Assembly (NCBI RefSeq): GCF_014649955.1
Contig: NZ_BMUA01000003.1
Span: 408,456 to 472,455 of the forward strand
Direction of reading: 5' to 3'
From: Streptomyces violascens
GTDB taxonomy: Bacteria > Actinomycetota > Actinomycetes > Streptomycetales > Streptomycetaceae
Length of the DNA: 64,000 bases
The number at the start of each line of letters is the position of its first letter. The stretch's first letter is position 1. Both the position numbers and the translations under genes were made by a program. The notes beneath the pieces were generated by a model. The model had not been told where the DNA came from and did no database searches. It saw only the letters and a program-made list of their open reading frames with translations. Positions 54,129-61,476 of this stretch are shown piece after piece.

Positions 54129-55322
54129 TCAGCCGGCTCCCAGCGGCGGCGCGGGCTGCCCCGGATAGTCCGGCGGCGGGCTCAGCCGCTGGCCCGGCAG
54201 GCCGCCCTTCTCGTACTTGAGGAGCTTCCGCGCCTTCTCGGGGTCGGTCTCGCCCTCGCCGTACGACGGGCAGAGCGGGGCGATCGGGCAGGCGCCGCAG
54301 GCGGGCTTGCGGGCGTGGCAGATGCGGCGGCCGTGGAAGACGACCCGGTGCGAGAGCATCGTCCATTCGCTCTTGGGGAAGATCGCGCAGACCTCCGCCT
54401 CGACCTTCTCCGGGTCGTCCTGCTCGGTCCATTTGAACCGGCGCGCCAGCCTGCCGAAGTGGGTGTCGACGGTGATCCCCGGTACTCCAAATGCGTTGCC
54501 AAGCACAACATTTGCGGTCTTTCGCCCCACGCCGGGCAGCTTGACCAGATCCTCCAGGCGGCCCGGCACCTCGCCGCCGAACTCGTCCCTGAGGGCGGCG
54601 GCGATCCCCATGATCGACCTGGTCTTGGCCCGGAAGAACCCGGTGGGCCGGATGATCGCCTCGACCTCCTCGGGGTTCGCCGCCGCGAGGTCCTCGGGCG
54701 TCGGGTAGGCGGCGAACAGGCCCGGGGTCGTCTGGTTGACCCGGAGGTCGGTGGTCTGCGCGGACAGGACGGTCGCGAGGAGCAGCTCGAAGGGGTTACG
54801 GAAGTCCAGTTCGGGATGGGCGTACGGATAGACCTCGGCGAGCTCGCGATTGATCCGGCGCGCCCGGCGGACCATGGCGAGATGCGACTCGGGCTTGCCC
54901 CCGAGGGGCCGACCGTCGGCGTTGCCCGTGCCGGTGGCCTTGGGGGCGCTCTTTGCGGTGCTCTTGGAGGTGCTCTTGGAGGCGGCCGCGCGCTTGGCCT
55001 TCGGTGCGGCTTTCGCCTGGCGGCCGCCCGGGGAGGCCGCCTCCTCAGGAGGCGTCGCGTCGGCGGACGTGACCTTGGAGGCCGTCACCTTGGAGGCCGC
55101 CTTCTTGGCAGCGGTCTTCTTGACGACGGGCTTGACCATGTCGGGCTCCTCGGCTGCGGGCTTCACTCGGGCGGCCTTCCCGGCCGGTTCGACCGCGCTT
55201 TCGACCTGCTCGCCGGCGCGGGCCGACGAGCTGCCTCCGGTGGCCTTCGCGGCCCTCTTCGCGGGGACTTTCGCCTTGGACGCGGGCTGTTCGCCCACAG
55301 CGGAATCGTTCTCTGCGGACAC
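54129..55322 (-). CDS. nth: Endonuclease III with histone-like N-terminal tail
   Basis: A 397-residue DNA glycosylase/AP lyase; most Nth proteins have 210-260 residues. The catalytic part starts near residue 155 ([18 protein letters not shown]). It contains the helix-hairpin-helix [14 protein letters not shown] with the catalytic Lys, the Asp in TVDTHFGR, and the iron-sulfur cluster ligands [17 protein letters not shown] (C-x6-C-x2-C-x5-C). The preceding 150 residues are Lys/Ala/Ser/Thr-rich, similar to histone H1 tails and the TopA tail in this window. The GTG at 55322 is chosen because a GGGGGG tract lies eight bases away; GTG 55367 is an alternative, as is a short form starting at MVRRARR. 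Confidence 0.92.
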   Translation of the reverse strand: MSAENDSAVGEQPASKAKVPAKRAAKATGGSSSARAGEQVESAVEPAGKAARVKPAAEEPDMVKPVVKKTAAKKAASKVTASKVTSADATPPEEAASPGGRQAKAAPKAKRAAASKSTSKSTAKSAPKATGTGNADGRPLGGKPESHLAMVRRARRINRELAEVYPYAHPELDFRNPFELLLATVLSAQTTDLRVNQTTPGLFAAYPTPEDLAAANPEEVEAIIRPTGFFRAKTRSIMGIAAALRDEFGGEVPGRLEDLVKLPGVGRKTANVVLGNAFGVPGITVDTHFGRLARRFKWTEQDDPEKVEAEVCAIFPKSEWTMLSHRVVFHGRRICHARKPACGACPIAPLCPSYGEGETDPEKARKLLKYEKGGLPGQRLSPPPDYPGQPAPPLGAG

Positions 55323-55470
55323 TCTTCCAGCCCCCCTGGCCTGCGCTCTCACCGGCGAATTGGACACCCGGCCAGCCTAAAGCCCGGCACCGACATCCGC
55401 CCCGGCCACCGCGAATCACGGCCCCAATCGGCCCCCTGACTCACGGTCCGGGACTCCAGTACGTCATCCT

Positions 55471-55486
55471 TGTGATTGATCGCACT
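55471..55486. promoter_or_regulatory. Crp-like binding site upstream of crp
   Basis: TGTGATTGATCGCACT shows the CRP half-sites TGTGA and GCACT (consensus TGTGA-N6-TCACA, eight of ten half-site bases). It lies 79 bases before the crp start, consistent with autoregulation. A short hairpin GGGGAGC-AG-GCTCCCC (55508-55523) follows in the leader. Confidence 0.5.
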
Positions 55487-55549
55487 GTTTAGACCGTCCG
55501 GCAAAATGGGGAGCAGGCTCCCCTGATACCGGTCGACAAGGAGAGATTC

Positions 55550-56224
55550 GTGGACGACGTTCTGCGGCGCGCCCCGCTCTTCGCGGCGCTCGATGACGAG
55601 CAGGCCGCGGAGCTCCGCGCCTCGATGAGTGAGGTGACGCTCGCCCGCGGCGACGCCCTCTTCCACGAGGGCGACCCCGGCGACCGCCTGTACGTGGTCA
55701 CCGAGGGCAAGGTGAAGCTGCACCGCACCTCACCCGACGGCCGGGAGAACATGCTGGCGGTCCTCGGCCCCGGCGAGCTCATCGGCGAGCTGTCCCTCTT
55801 CGACCCGGGCCCGCGCACCGCCACCGCGACCGCGCTGACCGAGGTGAAGCTGCTGGGCCTGGGCCACGGCGACCTTCAGCCCTGGCTGAACGCCCGCCCG
55901 GAGGTGGCCACCGCCCTGCTTCGCGCCGTCGCCCGCCGACTGCGCAAGACCAACGACCAGATGTCCGACCTGGTCTTCTCCGACGTGCCGGGCCGTGTCG
56001 CCCGCGCGCTCCTCGACCTCTCGCGCCGCTTCGGCGTGCAGTCCGAGGAGGGCATCCACGTCGTCCACGACCTCACTCAGGAAGAGCTGGCCCAGCTGGT
56101 CGGCGCCTCCCGCGAGACGGTCAACAAGGCGCTCGCCGACTTCGCCCAGCGCGGCTGGCTGCGCCTGGAGGCCCGCGCGGTCATCCTGCTGGACGTCGAG
56201 CGCCTGGCGAAGCGCTCGCGCTGA
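55550..56224 (+). CDS. crp: cAMP receptor protein Crp
   Basis: A 224-residue global regulator. Residues 1-120 form the cyclic-nucleotide fold with the phosphate cassette GELIGELSLFDPGPRTATA. Residues 150-224 form the helix-turn-helix LTQEELAQLVGASRETVNKA. In S. coelicolor, Crp (SCO3571) controls germination and antibiotic production; the gene order matches M. tuberculosis crp (Rv3676). The GTG at 55550 has AAGGAGAG upstream. A CRP-like site lies in its own promoter region, and a strong terminator follows. Confidence 0.95.
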   Translation: MDDVLRRAPLFAALDDEQAAELRASMSEVTLARGDALFHEGDPGDRLYVVTEGKVKLHRTSPDGRENMLAVLGPGELIGELSLFDPGPRTATATALTEVKLLGLGHGDLQPWLNARPEVATALLRAVARRLRKTNDQMSDLVFSDVPGRVARALLDLSRRFGVQSEEGIHVVHDLTQEELAQLVGASRETVNKALADFAQRGWLRLEARAVILLDVERLAKRSR

Positions 56225-56590
56225 GCGCCGCCGTCCGCGGCCGCGTCCTTCGCGGCCTCGTCGGTTCGTACGCCTGAGGGGCCGGTCTCACCAGAGACCG
56301 GCCCCTTTCGCATGGACCGACCTTCGTGTGGGCCGATTACGCGCGGGCCGACTTACGCGTGGCCACGCAGTGGGCCGGCGCGACCCCGCCGGCCCGTGCG
56401 TACGTAGGGACAGACGGGACGGACGGGCAGCCCGGCTGTCAGTGGCCCGGTCTACTCTGCGCGTAACTGCTGTGCTCCGTGCGGACGATCGCGGCGCGCG
56501 GCGAGACGCAAGGACACCAGGGCGAAGACGCGCAAAGGCGCAGGGACACAAGGTCACAGCGCCACATGGGCGGATGGACGGGGCGACGGA
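56225..56590. other. Gap between crp and nucleotidyltransferase
   Basis: Apart from the crp terminator, this 366-bp stretch shows no supported gene. Its right end (56500-56580) is purine-rich with loose repeats of GACGCAAGGACAC and GCGCAGGGACACAAGG. An open frame across it has no domain character. Confidence 0.5.
56278..56308 (+). terminator. Terminator of crp
   Basis: GGGGCCGGTCTC (56278-56289) pairs perfectly with GAGACCGGCCCC (56294-56305) around ACCA, followed by TTT. It lies 53 bases past the crp stop. Confidence 0.9.
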
Positions 56591-57427
56591 TTGAACAGCT
56601 TGCACGGATACATCGAGCGCGAGGGGTCGCTAGACCTTGTGCAGCCGGAGTTCCGGGCCGTCGTCGCCGCCCTGCGTGACCAGGTGACGCACCGGTTCGG
56701 CGGGCGGCTGCACAGCGCCTACCTGTACGGGTCCGTGCCGCGCGGCACGGCACGGGTGGGCCGGTCCGACCTGGATGTGCTGCTCGCGCTGCACGACGAC
56801 CCGACGGAGGCCGACCGGGCCGAGGCGCAGAGCCTCGAGGCCGAGCTGGACGCCGGGTTCGAGGTGATCGACGGTGCCGGGATCCTGCTGTTCGGCCGGG
56901 ACGTGCTCCTGAGCGAGCTCGAGCGCTACGACCTCGGCTGGTTCGTGGCCTGCCTGTGCACCCCGCTGCTCGGGGACGACCTCGCCGAACACCTGCCGCG
57001 TTACCGGCCCACCTCGCTGCTCGCCCGCGAGACCAACGGCGACCTCGGCGACGCCCTGCCCCGCTGGCGCCGACAAGCGGAAGAAGCCACGGGCGCCTCA
57101 GAAAACACAGGGGCCACAGAAGCCACCGAGGCCATCGCTGACGCGGCACTGCGCTCGCTGGTGCGCGGCGCCTCGCGCAAGCTGGTGCGGACCGCGTTCA
57201 CGCTGGTCATGCCGCGGTACGGCGGCTGGACCAGCGATCTGGCGGAGCAGGCGGAGATCTTCGGGCGCTACTATCCCGAGCGCGCCGAGCAGTTGAGAAA
57301 AATTGCCGTATTGGCCGGGAACCCGGTCGCGGACCGGAACGTTCTCGATATGTACACCGAAAATCTCGGACCGTGGCTCGCCGCCGAATACCTCACGGTC
57401 CATGGCGCCAAGGCGCCGCGCCCGTAA
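56591..57427 (+). CDS. Nucleotidyltransferase-domain protein
   Basis: A 278-residue protein with a Pol-beta-type nucleotidyltransferase core: AYLYGSVPRGTARVGRSDLD supplies the GS motif and the two metal-binding Asp residues of SDLDVLL. The remaining helical 170 residues contain a Glu/Thr/Ala-rich linker (residues about 158-178) and then a second helical region (RGASRKLVRTAFTLVMPRYG). It resembles aminoglycoside or small-molecule adenylyltransferases, but no resistance phenotype can be inferred. The start is a TTG at 56591; the next in-frame TTG is three codons on. Not in the mycobacterial block. Confidence 0.75.
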   Translation: MNSLHGYIEREGSLDLVQPEFRAVVAALRDQVTHRFGGRLHSAYLYGSVPRGTARVGRSDLDVLLALHDDPTEADRAEAQSLEAELDAGFEVIDGAGILLFGRDVLLSELERYDLGWFVACLCTPLLGDDLAEHLPRYRPTSLLARETNGDLGDALPRWRRQAEEATGASENTGATEATEAIADAALRSLVRGASRKLVRTAFTLVMPRYGGWTSDLAEQAEIFGRYYPERAEQLRKIAVLAGNPVADRNVLDMYTENLGPWLAAEYLTVHGAKAPRP

Positions 57428-57516
57428 GAGAGTTGAGCACCACCTCACCCAACTCTCCGCTACGGAGCGCTAGTTCGCACCACCATCCAGCTGAACCAGA
57501 AGTTCCTGACGTAGCG

Positions 57517-58347
57517 TCAAATAAGGCCGTGCTCGCGCAGATACTCGAGTTGCGCGCGCACCGAGAGCTCGGCAGCCGGCCACAGCGACCGGTCGACGTC
57601 CGAGTAGACCAGGGCCACCACGTCCGCCGCCGTGAGGTGGCCGTTCTCCACCGCCGTCTCCACCTGGGCCAGCCGGTGGGCGCGGTGGGCCAGATAGAAC
57701 TCGACGGCACCCTGCGCGTCGTCGAGCACCGGGCCATGCCCCGGCAGCACGGTGTGCACACCGTCATCAACAGTCAGCGAACGCAGCCTGCGAAGGGAGT
57801 CGAGATAGTCGCCCAGGCGGCCGTCGGGATGGGCCACGACGGTCGTGCCGCGCCCGAGGACCGTGTCGCCCGTCAGGACGGCCCGGTCGGCGGGCAGATG
57901 GAAGCAGAGCGAGTCGGCGGTATGGCCAGGGGTGGGCACCACCCTCATCTCCAGGCCACCGGTGGTGATGACATCGCCCGCAGCGAGGCCCTCGTCCCCC
58001 AGGCGCAGGGCCGGGTCCAGGGCGCGCACGGGGGTGCGGGTCAGCTCCGCGAAGCGGGCCGCGCCCTCGGCGTGGTCGGGGTGCCCATGGGTGAGCAGGG
58101 TCAGCGCGACCTGCTTGCCCGCCTTCTCGGCCGTGGCGATGACGTGGTTGAGGTGCGCGTCGTCGAGCGGCCCGGGGTCGATGACGACAGCCAGGTCGGA
58201 GTCGGGCTCGGCGATGATCCAGGTGTTGGTGCCGTCCAGGGTCATCGCGGAGGGGTTGGGCGCGAGGACGTTGGTCGCGCGGTCGGTCGCAGGGCCCGAA
58301 AGGACCCCGCCGCGCGGCTGCCCGGGAAGAGCGGCGGCATCACTCAT
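57517..58347 (-). CDS. MBL-fold metallo-hydrolase
   Basis: A 276-residue beta-lactamase-fold hydrolase. The metal motif TLLTHGHPDHAEG (HxHxDH), the later His in VPTPGHTADS, the bridging Asp in VLTGDTVLG and the final His in VLPGHGPV are intact. A C-terminal helical region (ADVVALVYSD) resembles the LACTB2-like group, some of which cut RNA, but its activity is not known. The ATG at 58347 has GGAGGTG five bases upstream and overlaps the small ORF's stop (ATGA). The M. tuberculosis counterpart is Rv3677c, next to crp. Confidence 0.88.
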   Translation of the reverse strand: MSDAAALPGQPRGGVLSGPATDRATNVLAPNPSAMTLDGTNTWIIAEPDSDLAVVIDPGPLDDAHLNHVIATAEKAGKQVALTLLTHGHPDHAEGAARFAELTRTPVRALDPALRLGDEGLAAGDVITTGGLEMRVVPTPGHTADSLCFHLPADRAVLTGDTVLGRGTTVVAHPDGRLGDYLDSLRRLRSLTVDDGVHTVLPGHGPVLDDAQGAVEFYLAHRAHRLAQVETAVENGHLTAADVVALVYSDVDRSLWPAAELSVRAQLEYLREHGLI

Positions 58348-58478
58348 ACGGCACCTCCAGGGGTGGCGGAGTCGGTGGTCACCTGGGCAAGCCTCGCGGA
58401 ACGGACCAGTGCCTGGCGACCGCGCCTCGCGAGGCCGTCCGGCGCAAGGTCGATGGGGGTGGCGGCGGCGGGGGTCAT
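58344..58478 (-). CDS. 44-residue small protein coupled on both sides
   Basis: ATG at 58478 to TGA at 58344-58346 encodes a basic peptide (MTPAAATPIDLAPDGLARRG start; RQALVRSARLAQVTTDS middle). Its ATG overlaps the Nudix gene's TGA (ATGA), and its own TGA overlaps the MBL gene's ATG (ATGA). The GGAGGTG that serves the MBL start lies inside it. Codon bias fits coding DNA. The precise double overlap is strong evidence that it is translated, either as a real small protein or to relay ribosomes between the two enzymes. No family recognised. Confidence 0.7.
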   Translation of the reverse strand: MTPAAATPIDLAPDGLARRGRQALVRSARLAQVTTDSATPGGAV

Positions 58479-59362
58479 GAGGGACGGCCCCCGGCCGGAA
58501 TGCGCTTGGTGAACTCGTCGTGGCCCGGCCAGCTCAGGACGAGTTCCCCGGTGTCGGTAAGGCGGGCCCGGGCGAGGACGGGGGTCAGATCACGTTCGGC
58601 CGCGCCGACAAGGGCTTCGGCGGCAGTGGCGTACGGAAGGAGGTCACGCAGGGTGGAAATGGTCGGCGGCATCATCAGGAGCTCGCCCTTGTCGTAGCCG
58701 GCGGCGGCTTCGGCGGGGCGGATCCAGACGGTGCGGTCGGCCTCGGTGGAGGCGTTCCGGGTTACCTGGCCCTCGGGGAGCGCGGCGACGAAGAACCAGG
58801 TGTCGTAGCGCCTGGGCTCGAACTCGGGGGTGATCCAGCGCGCCCAGGCGCCGAGCAGGTCGGAGCGGAGTACGAGGCCGCGCCGCTCCAGGAACTCGGC
58901 GAAGCTGAGGTCGCGGGTCACCAGGGCCTGGCGGTCGGCCTCCCAGTCGTCGCCGGTGGTGTCGCCGACGACGGTAGTGGCGTCGGGGCCCGCGAGGAGG
59001 ACGCCCGCCTCCTCGTAGGTCTCGCGGACCGCGGCGCAGACGATGGCCTGGGCGGAGGCGGGGTCGGTGCCGAGGCGTTCGGCCCAGGTCTCGCGGGCCG
59101 GTCCTGCCCAGCCGAGTTCGGCGTCCTCGGCGTCGCGGGGGTCCACGCCGCCGCCCGGGTACGCGTACGCGCCTCCGGCGAAGGCCATGGAAGCCCGTCT
59201 GCGCAGCATGTGTACGGCGGGGCCGGTGTCCGTGCCGGTCGCTCCGTCCCGGAGCAGCATCACGGTGGCGGCCCGCCGCGGCTCGACCGCGGTGAGCTCG
59301 CCTGCGGCGAGGGCACGGATGCGGTCCGGCCACTCCGGCGGGTACCACTGACCATTGGGCAT
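58475..59362 (-). CDS. Nudix hydrolase
   Basis: A 295-residue protein with the Nudix box around FAGGAYAYPGGGVDPRD and IVCAAVRETYEEAGVLL; the insertion between the two parts is longer than usual. A C-terminal helical region (LMMPPTISTLRDLLPYATAA) is typical of the NUDT19-like group, some of which hydrolyse CoA esters. The ATG at 59362 lacks a Shine-Dalgarno, so initiation could be leaderless. Its stop overlaps the 44-codon ORF, and the three genes probably form one operon. Confidence 0.85.
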   Translation of the reverse strand: MPNGQWYPPEWPDRIRALAAGELTAVEPRRAATVMLLRDGATGTDTGPAVHMLRRRASMAFAGGAYAYPGGGVDPRDAEDAELGWAGPARETWAERLGTDPASAQAIVCAAVRETYEEAGVLLAGPDATTVVGDTTGDDWEADRQALVTRDLSFAEFLERRGLVLRSDLLGAWARWITPEFEPRRYDTWFFVAALPEGQVTRNASTEADRTVWIRPAEAAAGYDKGELLMMPPTISTLRDLLPYATAAEALVGAAERDLTPVLARARLTDTGELVLSWPGHDEFTKRIPAGGRPS

Positions 59363-59556
59363 GGGCGGATGCTACGGGGTGGCGTGCGGATGTTCGAGGG
59401 GGTGCGTGTAGGTGACATCCCTTTGACACGCATGGCATGACACACATGACACGCACGGGCGGGACCGAAGGGGCCCCTGATCCGGCACATCCGGCACCCA
59501 TGATTCACAAGCGGCTGCCCACCAGCGGTAGGCAGCCACCTCCAGCGGTAAGCGGG

Positions 59557-59597
59557 CACCACCGGCCGTCACTCAGCGGCCACCACCGGCCGTCACT
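59557..59597. repeat. 17-bp direct repeat with 24-bp period
   Basis: CACCACCGGCCGTCACT occurs at 59557-59573 and again at 59581-59597. Looser copies (CAGCCGTCACCAGGCACC) follow. It lies in the non-coding gap between the RidA-operon terminator and the Nudix gene. Confidence 0.85.
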
Positions 59598-59647
59598 GGC
59601 CAGCCGTCACCAGGCACCCGCCACCAGTGGCACGGTCGCTATCCGTC

Positions 59648-59673
59648 GAAAGCCGGCCCCCTTGGGGACCGGC
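59648..59673 (-). terminator. Terminator of the DUF4177-RidA operon
   Basis: GCCGG-C-CCCC (59652-59661) pairs with GGGG-A-CCGGC (59664-59673), with one mismatch. On the minus strand it is followed by TTTCG. It lies about 120 bases after the ridA stop. Confidence 0.65.
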
Positions 59674-59791
59674 CCTCAACGAAAGGAGATCAGCCGAGCG
59701 GAAATCAGCGACAAGCAGCGACGAGCAGCAAAGAGAGAAGGTCGGCAATCGACCACGCCGCTCGACAACCAGCTCGACGATCGCGAAGAGG

Positions 59792-60259
59792 TCAGGCCTC
59801 GACGAGCTCCACCTGGATCTCGACCTCGACCGGGGCGTCCAGGGGCAGCACCGCTACGCCCACCGCGCTGCGGGCGTGGACGCCCTTGTCGCCGAGGACG
59901 GCGCCGAGGAGTTCGCTGGCGCCGTTGATGACACCGGGCTGGCCGGTGAAGTCGGAGGCGGAGGCCACGAAACCGACGACCTTCACGACGCGCGCAATGC
60001 GGTCCAGGTCGCCCACGACGGACTTGACGGCGGCCAGCGCGTTGAGGGCACAGGTGGCGGCCAGCTGCTTGGCCTCCTCCGGGGTGACCTCGCCGCCGAC
60101 CTTGCCGGTGACGGGCAGCTTGCCCTCCACCATGGGGAGCTGCCCGGCGGTGTACACGTACACCCCGGACTGCACGGCGGGCTGGTAGGCGGCGAGCGGC
60201 GGGACGACCGACGGGAGGGTCAGGCCCAGTTCGGCCAGCTTGGCTTCTACGGCGCTCAT
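59792..60259 (-). CDS. RidA-family reactive intermediate deaminase
   Basis: A 155-residue member of the YjgF/YER057c/UK114 superfamily, whose canonical members hydrolyse enamines and imines released by pyridoxal-phosphate enzymes. Features include YVYTAGQLPMVEGKLPVTGK, the C-terminal ARSAVGVAVLPLDAPVEVEI and a trimer-forming core. The canonical catalytic Arg (usually in the SGDFxxMNxVY-R region) is not obvious, so the enzyme may belong to a non-deaminase subgroup. The ATG at 60259 has GGAGAAG upstream and overlaps the DUF4177 stop. Equivalent to Rv3678c. Confidence 0.88.
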   Translation of the reverse strand: MSAVEAKLAELGLTLPSVVPPLAAYQPAVQSGVYVYTAGQLPMVEGKLPVTGKVGGEVTPEEAKQLAATCALNALAAVKSVVGDLDRIARVVKVVGFVASASDFTGQPGVINGASELLGAVLGDKGVHARSAVGVAVLPLDAPVEVEIQVELVEA

Positions 60260-60417
60260 GCCTGCTTCTCCCGCTTCAGGTAGGCCACGAGCTGCTCGGG
60301 GTTGTTCGGCCCGGGGACGACCTGGACCAGCTCCCAGCCGTCCTCGCCCCAGGTGTCCAGAATCTGCTTGGTCGCGTGCACGAGAAGGGGCACGGTCGCG
60401 TATTCCCACTTGGTCAT
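60256..60417 (-). CDS. DUF4177-family small protein
   Basis: A 53-residue protein: MTKWEYATVPLLVHATKQIL start, then DTWGEDGWELVQVVPG, the typical DUF4177 pattern. ATG at 60417; the TGA at 60256 overlaps the RidA start (ATGA). The same small gene precedes ridA in mycobacteria (Rv3678A). Function unknown; a role with RidA is likely from coupling. Confidence 0.88.
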   Translation of the reverse strand: MTKWEYATVPLLVHATKQILDTWGEDGWELVQVVPGPNNPEQLVAYLKREKQA

Positions 60418-60513
60418 GGGCCCGACTGTAGCCGCTGCCCGCCGCCCCCTCTCGCGGGCGCCTTACGCGGACCACATGCGTGAGCCGCGGGCGGACTGGT
60501 TAGGCTCGAAGAT

Positions 60514-61476
60514 GTGAGCAGGCTCCAGGTCGTCAGCGGCAAGGGCGGTACCGGCAAGACCACGGTCGCCGCAGCACTCGCGCTCGCCCTCGCGAAGGAG
60601 GGCAGGCGCACGCTCCTCGTCGAGGTCGAGGGCAGACAGGGCATCGCGCAGCTCTTCGAGACGGAAGCCTTTCCGTACGAGGAGCGCAAGATCGCCGTCG
60701 CGCCCGGTGGCGGGGAGGTGTACGCGCTGGCCATCGACGCGGAACGGGCACTCCTCGACTACCTCCAGATGTTCTACAAGCTGGGCGGCGCGGGGCGGGC
60801 GCTGAAGAAGCTCGGCGCGATCGACTTCGCGACGACCATAGCGCCGGGGGTACGTGACGTACTCCTGACCGGCAAGGCCTGCGAGGCGGTGCGGCGCAAG
60901 AACAAGCAGGGGGGGTACGCGTACGACTACGTCGTGATGGACGCGCCGCCGACCGGGCGCATCACGCGCTTCCTGAACGTGAACGACGAAGTGGCCGGGC
61001 TCGCGAAGATCGGCCCGATACACAATCAGGCGCAGGCCGTCATGCGGGTCCTCAAGTCGCCTGAAACGGCAGTGCACTTGGTGACCCTGCTGGAGGAGAT
61101 GCCCGTGCAGGAGACGGTCGACGGGATCGCCGAGCTGCGGGGCGCCGAGCTGCCGACGGGCAAGGTCATCGTGAACATGGTCCGGCCGCACGTCCTGGAC
61201 GAGGCGGCGGTGCGCGGGGTCACCGGCGACCGGCGCAAGGAGGTCGCCAAGACGCTGACGCGGGCCGGGGTCACAGGTTCGGCGAAGCTGGTGACGCCGC
61301 TCCTGGAGCAGGCCGCCGAGCACGCTGAGCGGGTGGAGCTGGAGCGTGAACAGCGGGCGGCGCTGGGTCAGTTGGGGCTGCCGACGTACGAACTGCCGCT
61401 GATCGGCGAGGGAATGGATCTGGCCGGGCTCTACCGCCTGGCCACGGAACTGCGCAAGCTCGGGGTGGGTGAGTGA
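60514..61476 (+). CDS. ArsA-like ATPase, first of pair
   Basis: A 320-residue deviant Walker ATPase: LQVVSGKGGTGKTTVAAALA at the N-terminus and DYVVMDAPPTGRITRFLNV as the switch region. It lacks arsenite-binding cysteines of true ArsA. The downstream gene encodes the partner, overlapping by four bases (GTGA). In M. tuberculosis the equivalent pair, Rv3679 and Rv3680, forms a complex that protects against glycerol and nitric oxide stress. The GTG at 60514 is the start. It diverges from DUF4177-ridA by 96 bp. Confidence 0.9.
   Translation: MSRLQVVSGKGGTGKTTVAAALALALAKEGRRTLLVEVEGRQGIAQLFETEAFPYEERKIAVAPGGGEVYALAIDAERALLDYLQMFYKLGGAGRALKKLGAIDFATTIAPGVRDVLLTGKACEAVRRKNKQGGYAYDYVVMDAPPTGRITRFLNVNDEVAGLAKIGPIHNQAQAVMRVLKSPETAVHLVTLLEEMPVQETVDGIAELRGAELPTGKVIVNMVRPHVLDEAAVRGVTGDRRKEVAKTLTRAGVTGSAKLVTPLLEQAAEHAERVELEREQRAALGQLGLPTYELPLIGEGMDLAGLYRLATELRKLGVGE

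Larger units (their letters stand above)
59363..59791. other. Gap between RidA and Nudix genes
   Basis: This 429-bp stretch holds the RidA-operon terminator and a short tandem repeat. An open frame that covers it on the plus strand contains repeated SGHHRPSL but runs antisense into ridA and has no Shine-Dalgarno, so no gene is called. A Nudix promoter should lie near 59370-59420 but no consensus was found. Confidence 0.5.

Noticed and set aside
59437..59928. Open frame with repeated SGHHRPSL units before and across ridA
   Set aside because: It has no Shine-Dalgarno, runs antisense through ridA, and only translates the 24-bp direct repeat of the intergenic gap.
59792..60259. RidA called as a confident active deaminase
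   Set aside because: The usual catalytic arginine context is not evident, so only family membership is claimed.
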